Positions 1 through 5,374 of a stretch of DNA of 5,376 nucleotides are shown here, piece after piece (the stretch's first letter is position 1; each line of letters opens with the position of its first letter). The stretch spans positions 1 to 5,376 of the forward strand of contig JAKLQB010000594.1 of NCBI GenBank assembly GCA_022013615.1. The letters are read 5' to 3'. Under the pieces are notes generated by a model that made no database searches, was not told the DNA's origin, and worked only from the letters and a program-made list of their open reading frames with translations. This stretch comes from Desulfobacterales bacterium. GTDB taxonomy: Bacteria; Desulfobacterota; DSM-4660; Desulfatiglandales; Desulfatiglandaceae. A program made the position numbers and the translations under genes.

Positions 1-135
1 TCGAAATACGAAACAATATCAAAATTCGAATATCAAATGACCAAAACATTTCGGGAACTTATACAAAATTTACAGGATATTGACATGTTTTGAATTTTGG
101 ATTTATGTCATTCGTATTTGTTTCGGATTTCCAGA
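1..135. repeat. Degenerate AT-rich intergenic repeat with imperfect inverted symmetry
   Basis: This non-coding stretch is built from short TTCGAA/ACGAAACAA/CAAATGACC-like words. The left part (about 1-50) and the right part read on the opposite strand (about 82-130) share words such as CGAAACAA, ATTCGAA or ACGAATGAC, and CAAAAC or CAAAACA. The pair therefore forms a loose, indel-rich inverted repeat rather than a clean hairpin. Such low-complexity spacers recur between genes in many deltaproteobacterial genomes (my recollection, not checked). Inside it, TTGACA at 80-85 matches a sigma70 -35 box, but the bases 16-18 further on (TTATGT or TATGTC) make a poor -10. TGACAT at 81-86 and ATGTCA at 105-110 are a perfect 6-base inverted pair that could be an operator or chance. 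From 136 to 221 I see only AT-rich sequence and then a G-rich run before the first gene. Confidence 0.45.
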
Positions 136-221
136 AAATTAAATAAACAAATAAACTCTATTCTTTCAACGTGTTATCTCTTTAAATGACTTAGCCCTGG
201 GGGCAGGGGGCAGCGGTGACA

Positions 222-836
222 ATGTCTTTCACTCGACGAGTCATCAAGGCCGGGTTCAGTCTTTATGACAGGCTATACCGCCTGCTCTTTCGACTGCAGG
301 CTGTGGGACCTTTGTTGTACGTGGGCTGTGAGCGTTACCGCGGCCCTGCCAGAGTTTTTACCGACCAGACAAAGCTACGTCCAGGGGATCCGGTCGGCAC
401 GCTACATGTCAACAATGCACTCATTGCCAGTCTGTACGAAACAGATCGGGCCGGCCAGAGAGTGGCCCCCGCATTCAGCAGGCTGTTACTGGCCTCCCTG
501 GAGGCGCTGGCGGCAGAGGCCCAGGTTGACTCATGGCTAAGGGAGATCCCCGTTTATCGGGGAATTAACTGGTTCCGGCCCCGCGGTAAACGCATTGGTT
601 TCCAGGTGGAGGCTTTAGCCGGGGGGCCAAGGGCAGGTCTTCTTCGATTGCACTTCCGCCTGCTCCTGTATGCCTTTGCCGGGGGGGACGACTCCTGGAA
701 GACAAGACCAATAAAACCCCACGTTTTTTGGCTGACGCGGCAGCAGCTCATGAAGAACTTTGGTAAGGATAATTCAGAAGATGATTCGCCGGAGATTTAT
801 CGCAGACGGAGATACGGTGTACCACGGACCGGATGA
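222..836 (+). CDS. YkoP-like domain protein, partner of the downstream polysaccharide deacetylase
   Basis: The product is 204 residues, apparently soluble or peripheral, with no clear signal peptide. It resembles the YkoP-like domain (named after Bacillus subtilis YkoP), found alone beside, or fused to, NodB-type polysaccharide deacetylases; its biochemical role is not established. Recognisable parts are the N-terminal YDRLYRLLFRL helix (15-25), GPLLYVG followed by RYRGP (29-42), the core GDPVGTLHVNN (55-65), RGINWF (113-118) and the closing FWLTR (169-173). The domain seems to end near residue 181. The last 23 residues are charged, and most of them come from sequence shared with the next gene. 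I prefer the ATG at 222 (G-run 206-210 upstream) over an in-frame GTG at 216, but the evidence is thin. The stop lies 56 bases inside the deacetylase gene, which points to translational coupling. Base composition is GC-rich, unlike the spacer before it. I am fairly sure that it is a real gene and moderately sure of the family. Confidence 0.7.
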   Translation: MSFTRRVIKAGFSLYDRLYRLLFRLQAVGPLLYVGCERYRGPARVFTDQTKLRPGDPVGTLHVNNALIASLYETDRAGQRVAPAFSRLLLASLEALAAEAQVDSWLREIPVYRGINWFRPRGKRIGFQVEALAGGPRAGLLRLHFRLLLYAFAGGDDSWKTRPIKPHVFWLTRQQLMKNFGKDNSEDDSPEIYRRRRYGVPRTG

Positions 837-1467
837 GGATGGGCGTGTGTTTCTGACCTTCGACGACGGGCCTGACCCTCGATTTACCCCTCTAATCCTT
901 GAAATCCTGGCGCAAACAAGTGCGTATGCAACCTTTTTCGTTTTGGGTGAAGATGCCGTCCGCTTCCCTTCACTGGTGCGACGCATAGCCGATGAGGGGC
1001 ATGAGGTGGGAAATCACACCTGGAGCCATTGCCACCCCTGGACCATTTCATCAGGGGTTGCACGACAGGAGGTATCTTTCGGGAGCGCGGCCCTTGCTGA
1101 TGTGCTGGGCCGCTCGCCCCGATACTTCCGCCCTCCACACGGTCGCCTTCGCCGCTGCATGATGGATCAGGCCCGGGAACTTGGGCAGACCGTGGTTATG
1201 TGGAGCTTGAGCGCAGTGGATTGGGGCCCCTGGGGAGGGGCTGCGAGGATTGCCAGGAGGCTGCGAGCCGCTAAAGGGGGAGACATAGTCCTGCTGCATG
1301 ACGCATGGCGGGGATACAACCGGCCGTGGGAGACAGTCCGGGTGCTGGCCGGGTTTCTTTCGGACCTTGATAATCGGAATCTAAGGCCCTCCCTTCTTGA
1401 CAGGATCTGCAAAAACGGCGGGCGAATTGCACAGGACACAGATTGCGCACACCATGAGCGCCGGTAA
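781..1467 (+). CDS. Polysaccharide deacetylase (NodB homology, carbohydrate esterase family 4)
   Basis: This 228-residue protein carries all the usual CE4 motifs, so it should be a metal-dependent enzyme removing acetyl (usually N-acetyl) groups from a glycan. Motif 1 is TFDDGPD (26-32), with D28 as the expected catalytic base and D29 as metal ligand. Motif 2 is HTWSH (79-83), giving metal ligands H79 and H83. Motif 3 is RPPHG (117-121), where His replaces the more common Tyr. Motif 4 is the DWG region (147-149), and motif 5 is LLHD (171-174) with catalytic H173. The protein is essentially just the catalytic domain. There is no signal peptide or membrane anchor, so the substrate may be cytoplasmic or membrane-associated on the inside, which is unusual for peptidoglycan deacetylases. 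The start is chosen at ATG 781, with GGTAAGGA at 762-769 upstream. A TTG at 760 and a GTG at 817 (GGAG at 808-811) are in-frame alternatives. It overlaps the YkoP-like gene and probably works with it. The true glycan cannot be read from sequence. Confidence 0.93.
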   Translation: MIRRRFIADGDTVYHGPDEDGRVFLTFDDGPDPRFTPLILEILAQTSAYATFFVLGEDAVRFPSLVRRIADEGHEVGNHTWSHCHPWTISSGVARQEVSFGSAALADVLGRSPRYFRPPHGRLRRCMMDQARELGQTVVMWSLSAVDWGPWGGAARIARRLRAAKGGDIVLLHDAWRGYNRPWETVRVLAGFLSDLDNRNLRPSLLDRICKNGGRIAQDTDCAHHERR

Positions 1468-1603
1468 AGCCGTGTATTAATGGGGGCAACGATGCGGAAA
1501 AACAAGGTTTGAAAAAGGCATTTTGAACATTCAGCCGATGCCGATCACAAGGATAATCGGGTAGAACTGTGGAATGTTTTCTTAAAGAAAAGGGTTATCA
1601 AAA

Positions 1604-3913
1604 ATGGACAATACTGAAACGGCTTCAAGTTTCTCGCTATCGGATGAGCGCTACAGGGTCTTTATTGAAGAGATAAGTGACGGAGTTTACGAAACCGATA
1701 TCCACGGCAATTTTATCTACTTCAACAATGCCCTCTGCAAGGTTTTCGGATATCCAAGGGGAGAAATCCAACGGCAAAATTTCACCGGATTCATGGATAA
1801 AAGCCATGCGAGGATGGCGTATGACGTATTTACTAAAATTTGGGTGACCCATAAAGGGTTTTCAAATGTGATCTGGCAGATTGTTGACAAAGACGGGCAA
1901 ACCAGAATCATAGAACTGTCAGCGCATGTTGTGAGAAACGAAGAGGGAAAGAAAACCGGGTTTCGCGGCATTGCAAGGGATGTAACTGAAAGATTCAGGA
2001 TTCAGGAGGCCCTGAGGGAATCGGAAGCTCGCAATCAGCGTCAGTATGAGGCAAGCCGCAGGGCCGAACAACGGGCCATGAAGCTCCTCGACTTTGTCCC
2101 ATACCCCATGGTTGTCTTTGGGTTGAATGGCAGGGCAAACTATATAAACCCTGCCTTTACTGAGATGTTCGGTTGGACCCTTGATGAGTTGGAAGACAAA
2201 CATATCCCTTATGTTCCCCCGGATCTCGTGGAGGAAACAGGGAAGGGTATTAAAAGGCTGCTCAAGGAAAAATTTATCCGCCGTTTCGAAACTAAGAGGT
2301 TGACTAAAGACGGTCGGGTGCTGGACGTCGCCATTAGGGCTGCTGTGTTTTCAGAGGGAGAAGAAGACGATGATGCTGAATTGGTTATCCTCAGAGACCT
2401 TACCCAGGAAAAGAGAGTGGCCCGGAACAACGAGGTCCTTCTCCGCATCAGTACGGCCCTCCCTGCCTATCCTGAATTGGAAGAGCTGTTAGACTACATC
2501 AGCGATGAGATTAGAGTTATCATGAACACGGAGGTTGCTCTTGTCATATTACTGGATGAGGAGAGAAGTGAATTTTCTTATGTGGGTGCAGCTCATGCCA
2601 ATACGGCCACCCAGAAGAGGATAAAGGAATTTCGCTTCCCTGCCGACAAGAGTGTCGCGGGCAAAGTTATCCGCACCGGGGAACCGATTGTTGTTTCCGA
2701 TACTTCCAAGGAGCCTGATTTCTATCCGGGAGTGGACGAAAAAATCGGGTACATCACAAGAAATATGCTTGAAGTGCCTTTAAGGAGCAGAGATCGAATC
2801 ATTGGTGTTTTATGCGCCCGCAATAAAAGGGAAGGAGAGTTTGACCAGACAGATGTTGAGATTTTGACGATGATCGCGGGCACCGTTGCCCTTTTCATTG
2901 AAAATGCCAGGGTTTCTGAACAACTGAGGGAAGCATACAGGGAAGTCACAAGTTTGAACAAGGCAAAGGAAAAGGTCATCAACCATCTGTCCCATGAATT
3001 GAAAACACCTGTTTCAGTTCTCATGGCTTCCTTGAGTCTACTGGAGAGAAAAATTAAAGTGCTCCCGGAAGAGGACTGGAAGCCTGGCATGGAAAGGTCT
3101 CAGAGGAATCTGGATCGCATTTTGGATATCCAGCAGCAGGTCGAAGACATTATGCAGGATAGGCCATATAAAACCTATGGGCTTCTCTGTCTATTGTTAG
3201 GCGAGTGCACGGATGAACTTGAGGCCCTCACTGCTGATGAGATGGGAGAAGAGTCCGTTGCCGGCCGAATCAGAAAACGGATTGAAGAGATATTTGGTAG
3301 AAAGGAAAGTGCGATATCGGAAATCGATCCGGCCAGGTATTTTCGGAAAAGGATCGAGGCGTTGAAGGCTCAGTTTGCCCACCGTGAGGTGGAAATAGTT
3401 TCCCATTTGAAAGAGCGGGTGCCATTTATAGGTATTCCATTGGATGTATTACAAAAAGTTGTTGATGGGCTCATAAGGAATGCCATAGAAAACACCCCTG
3501 ATGAAGGGAAGATAGAAGTAAATGTTAAGAAGAGAGGAAAAGGCATTGAGTTTGTAGTGCATGACTATGGGGTTGGCATCACTGAAGAGAATCAAAAACG
3601 TATATTTGAAGGTTTTTTCGTGGCCCGGGACACCGCGGCATATTCCTCCAAAAGGCCATTTGACTTTAACGCCGGGGGCAAAGGAGCAGATCTTTTACGC
3701 ATGAAGATCTTTTCCGAACGGTACAATTTCAGAATGAATATGACATCTTTTAGATGTAAATTTATACCGGAAGAAAGCGATGTTTGTCGTGGAAGAATCA
3801 GCCTGTGTCCCTTTTGCAATGCTAAGGAAGGCTGTTATCATTCGGGCGGGACCGCTTTCACACTTTTCTTCCCCGCTGCCCGGAAAAACAGGCGTTCCCC
3901 TAAAGACGAGTAG
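1604..3913 (+). CDS. Soluble PAS-PAS-GAF sensor histidine kinase with C-terminal cysteine cluster
   Basis: This 769-residue cytoplasmic kinase has no membrane segment. Domain order: PAS1 with PAC tail (about 14-130), a charged helical linker (131-158), PAS2 (about 160-270), GAF (about 288-436), a linker helix (437-458), a HisKA/DHp domain and a HATPase domain. The H box is SHELKTP, so H464 is the likely phosphoacceptor. The N box is LIRNAIENTP (623-632, key N626), G1 is DYGVGI (654-659), and the F box is RIFEGFF (666-672). The G2 region reads NAGGKGADLL (689-698) rather than GTGLGL. About 60 residues (521-580) separate DHp helix 2 from the ATPase domain, more than usual. Before the last strand lie C718, C728, C735, C738 and C744. 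The ATG at 1604 has AAGGG at 1590-1594, a good ribosome site. The 136-base spacer before it holds only small hairpins (CCGAT 1541-1545 with ATCGG 1556-1560) and no convincing promoter. No response regulator is adjacent, so it is an orphan kinase here. The signal is unknown; PAS and GAF domains could bind a small ligand or cofactor. Confidence 0.95.
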   Translation: MDNTETASSFSLSDERYRVFIEEISDGVYETDIHGNFIYFNNALCKVFGYPRGEIQRQNFTGFMDKSHARMAYDVFTKIWVTHKGFSNVIWQIVDKDGQTRIIELSAHVVRNEEGKKTGFRGIARDVTERFRIQEALRESEARNQRQYEASRRAEQRAMKLLDFVPYPMVVFGLNGRANYINPAFTEMFGWTLDELEDKHIPYVPPDLVEETGKGIKRLLKEKFIRRFETKRLTKDGRVLDVAIRAAVFSEGEEDDDAELVILRDLTQEKRVARNNEVLLRISTALPAYPELEELLDYISDEIRVIMNTEVALVILLDEERSEFSYVGAAHANTATQKRIKEFRFPADKSVAGKVIRTGEPIVVSDTSKEPDFYPGVDEKIGYITRNMLEVPLRSRDRIIGVLCARNKREGEFDQTDVEILTMIAGTVALFIENARVSEQLREAYREVTSLNKAKEKVINHLSHELKTPVSVLMASLSLLERKIKVLPEEDWKPGMERSQRNLDRILDIQQQVEDIMQDRPYKTYGLLCLLLGECTDELEALTADEMGEESVAGRIRKRIEEIFGRKESAISEIDPARYFRKRIEALKAQFAHREVEIVSHLKERVPFIGIPLDVLQKVVDGLIRNAIENTPDEGKIEVNVKKRGKGIEFVVHDYGVGITEENQKRIFEGFFVARDTAAYSSKRPFDFNAGGKGADLLRMKIFSERYNFRMNMTSFRCKFIPEESDVCRGRISLCPFCNAKEGCYHSGGTAFTLFFPAARKNRRSPKDE

Positions 3914-3970
3914 TAAAGATCATCATTCAGACTACAGGTCATGCAAGTGTATGATCCATTGCCTAAAACC

Positions 3971-3991
3971 TTTGGCGTGACTGGAGCCAAA
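3971..3991. terminator. Possible weak hairpin terminator between convergent genes
   Basis: TTTGGC (3971-3976) and GCCAAA (3986-3991) form a perfect 6-base stem with a 9-base loop in the 129-base gap between the kinase and the convergent NfeD gene. Read on the - strand, the stem is followed by GGTTTTAGG, a poor U-tract; on the + strand there is none. A second inverted pair, GATCAT (3918-3923) with ATGATC (3951-3956), lies just after the kinase stop. Position between two facing stops suits a terminator, but the stem is short and neither strand has a classic U-run. Confidence 0.3.
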
Positions 3992-4042
3992 CACAAAAGA
4001 CCTTTGTACCTCAACGGGCAATCGTGATGGACTCACATAGAG

Positions 4043-4459
4043 TCATATCTCCTTCTCTTCATCAATGTGTTTTACGATTAGCGTCAGCCCACGGGCTCCT
4101 TCAACCCGCACACGTTCTCCCTTCTCAAGTAGTGGACTACCTTCCATCAATTCAGCCTTCCATAGTTCGCCGCGGACCTGAACATACCCCGAGGGAGCCA
4201 GCCGTTCTTTTGCAATGCCTCGCGCGCCGACCATGGAGTTTGCGCCTTGTGGAGTATCCCAGTCGTATGCCCTCCAGACAAAAGGATAGAGAATCGCATC
4301 TTTGACCACCCAGATAGCGATGGAACCCCAGGCAACCCATGCGGGAAGATCCGCCCAGCGTTGAACAAAGACCAGGATCAACACCAGCAGAGCCAGCGCG
4401 GGTAGCTGGAGTAGTGCGTATCTAACCAGGATTCGAAATGACCTGCGCCGCTGATTCAT
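4043..4459 (-). CDS. NfeD-like membrane protein with C-terminal OB-fold domain
   Basis: This 138-residue protein resembles the short NfeD family (NfeD1b type). A basic N-terminus (NQRRRSFR) precedes two predicted membrane helices, about 14-32 and 39-61, and then the family-like stretch KDAILYPFVWRAYD (53-66). A cytosolic or periplasmic beta-barrel (OB fold) spans about 76-132, with GARGIAKERLAPSGYV (78-93), RGELWKAE (96-103), a GERVRVEGARG turn (114-124) and LIVKHI (127-132). Long NfeD proteins carry an N-terminal serine protease domain, which is absent here. Short ones are usually encoded next to an SPFH/stomatin-type protein and are thought to help organise membrane microdomains or membrane protein quality control. 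No such partner lies in this window, and the gene stands alone, converging on the kinase. The ATG (4457-4459) has GGAG at 4471-4474 on the coding strand, 11 bases away, a usable ribosome site. A TATTAT at 4496-4501 on the same strand is a possible -10 without a matching -35. Confidence 0.85.
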   Translation of the reverse strand: MNQRRRSFRILVRYALLQLPALALLVLILVFVQRWADLPAWVAWGSIAIWVVKDAILYPFVWRAYDWDTPQGANSMVGARGIAKERLAPSGYVQVRGELWKAELMEGSPLLEKGERVRVEGARGLTLIVKHIDEEKEI

Positions 4460-4714
4460 AATGTTTTAGACTCCGGTTGTTTGAGCTGCAGGAAAATAAT
4501 AGCCTGCTCCCTGTTTCCCATCCGGAGCAACTTGTGTGCCGATTCACTGCTGTCCGGAATATTTTTGAGTCAAACGTGATGATAGCCACAAAAAGGCACA
4601 AAATACACAAAAAAACAATTTACATACTGGAATATCAAATAGTTATGGGCGTCAAAAATATAAATTCTGACTTTTTACAAGACCATCAAGCGTAACTTCC
4701 CAAAAAGTTCGGGT

Positions 4715-4760
4715 GGAGTTTATCCGTAAGGATTTTATAAAAGGCTTACGCCTAAACTCC
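4715..4760. repeat. Imperfect inverted repeat, 16-base arms around a palindromic AT core
   Basis: The left arm GGAGTTTATCCGTAAG (4715-4730) pairs with the right arm CTTACGCCTAAACTCC (4745-4760) at 14 of 16 positions; only the two middle bases fail. The 14-base loop contains TTTTATAAAA (4733-4742), itself a perfect 10-base palindrome, so the element can form an extended hairpin or cruciform. No T-run follows the right arm, so a classic intrinsic terminator is unlikely. It could be a dispersed palindromic element, a protein-binding site, or a remnant of a mobile element. Confidence 0.6.
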
Positions 4761-4891
4761 GAAAGGGTATTAAGCCATCATCATTCGGTCAAGGCCTATA
4801 TCCTGTTTTTATGCCCAAACTTATTGAGTTACGACATGCAAAAAAGACTTGAAAAAATGGTGTTATGAGAGTAAATCATCTCCAAATGCCA

Positions 4892-4900
4892 TGTTATAAT
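4892..4900 (+). promoter_or_regulatory. Extended -10 promoter for the MpsC-like gene
   Basis: TGTTATAAT is a perfect extended -10 element (TGnTATAAT, hexamer 4895-4900). No TTGACA-like box lies 16-18 bases upstream (the hexamer at 4872-4877 is TAAATC), which is tolerated with an extended -10. Transcription would start near 4907, about 75 bases before the chosen ATG at 4982. The hexamer lies between CCATG (4889-4893) and CATGG (4906-4910), a 5-base inverted pair that could be an operator but may be chance. Confidence 0.55.
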
Positions 4901-4967
4901 AGTACCATGGTTTAGTATGCAACGTGGGCCATGCAAAATAGTACTCAAATAGAATGTGAAGTTTCGC

Positions 4968-4971
4968 GGAG
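4968..4971 (+). promoter_or_regulatory. Ribosome binding site deciding the MpsC-like start
   Basis: GGAG sits 10 bases before the ATG at 4982. The earlier in-frame ATG at 4931 has only GTGGG at 4924-4928, two bases upstream of it, which is too close to act well. This favours the shorter product. Confidence 0.55.
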
Positions 4972-4981
4972 TCATTTACCA

Positions 4982-5374
4982 ATGAAAAAAAAGAAAATAA
5001 GCGCCCTTCAGACCATAACCAAGGGCCAAATGGAAGCCGAAATCAGCAACGCCCTCATTTCATTTGAAAAAGAGCACATGGGGCGAGGTCCGGTGGAAGC
5101 CAGGACACATATTATTCAAGACATTGTGATCATCCGCCTTAAGGGCATTTTGACCCCTGCAGAGACTCACCTGGCAAAAGATGATGAAGGCATTCACCTC
5201 ATTAAACAGATTCGTGCAAAACTTTTAGAGAAATCCAGGGGGCTCCTGGAGGATATGATTACAGATGTAACAGGATGCACTACAAGGAGTTTTCATACGG
5301 ACGTTAGTACCCAAACTGGTGAAAGGTTTATAATAATCACCCTGACAGAAGATTTGGAGAGGAAATTTTCCTAA
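4982..5374 (+). CDS. DUF2294 / MpsC-family protein
   Basis: The 130-residue product matches my memory of the DUF2294 family, which Pfam now names MpsC after a Staphylococcus aureus membrane-potential-generating (MpsABC) system. The molecular role of this soluble subunit is not clear. Family-like stretches run the whole length: KGQMEAEISNALISFEKEHMGRGP (14-37, in two parts: a helix, then GRGP 34-37), RLKGILTPAE (52-61), LLEKSRGLLE (81-90), and HTDVSTQTGER (105-115) followed by a hydrophobic strand FIIITL (116-121). There is no signal peptide or membrane helix. Length equals the usual single-domain size, so it looks complete. An upstream ATG at 4931 would add 17 residues (total 147) that do not look like the family and that lack a good ribosome site. 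It has its own promoter. No MpsA (DUF2309/DabA-like) or MpsB (NuoL-like) gene is present upstream; downstream is outside the window. The basic KKKK start is noteworthy. Confidence 0.88.
   Translation: MKKKKISALQTITKGQMEAEISNALISFEKEHMGRGPVEARTHIIQDIVIIRLKGILTPAETHLAKDDEGIHLIKQIRAKLLEKSRGLLEDMITDVTGCTTRSFHTDVSTQTGERFIIITLTEDLERKFS

Larger units (their letters stand above)
4460..4930. other. Long AT-rich spacer between divergent nfeD-like and MpsC-like genes
   Basis: I find no convincing intact gene in these 471 bases. From 4460 to 4570 the sequence is the upstream region of the NfeD-like gene, with a small inverted pair GCAGG (4488-4492) and CCTGC (4503-4507). From 4587 to 4620 come repeated CAC-plus-A-tract units at roughly helical spacing. 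From 4671 to 4868 one + strand frame is open without a good start, and its conceptual product faintly recalls the end of a DDE transposase. A strong imperfect inverted repeat (4715-4760) lies inside that frame. From about 4870 the sequence becomes the promoter region of the MpsC-like gene. The whole stretch looks like decayed sequence plus divergent upstream regions. Confidence 0.6.

Noticed and set aside
1167..1505. 112-codon - strand open frame opposite the deacetylase
   Set aside because: It is a shadow on the strand opposite a gene with all CE4 motifs, as expected in GC-rich coding DNA.
1552..1557. GATAAT as a -10 box for the kinase gene
   Set aside because: No -35-like hexamer lies 16-18 bases upstream; the nearest TTGAAC (1523-1528) is 23 bases away.
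2722..3090. 122-codon - strand open frame opposite the kinase GAF/HisKA region
   Set aside because: It lies wholly antisense to clear GAF and H-box coding sequence, with no domain signal of its own.
3780..3980. 66-codon + strand open frame overlapping the kinase end
   Set aside because: Most of it lies in another frame of the well-supported kinase gene, and the remainder has no family resemblance.
4477..4695. 72-codon + strand open frame after the NfeD-like gene
   Set aside because: It has no ribosome site, no recognisable family, and covers A-tract debris and divergent upstream sequence; the composition is not gene-like.
4647..4816. GGGC plus A-run at 4647 facing a T-run plus GCCC at 4816 as terminal repeats of a 170-base element
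   Set aside because: Only about 9 of 12 positions match and no target duplication is visible, so chance is the simpler explanation.
4836..4868. Ten-codon leader-like open frame before the MpsC-like gene
   Set aside because: It lies upstream of the predicted transcription start near 4907 and has no clear ribosome site, so it would not be on the mRNA.
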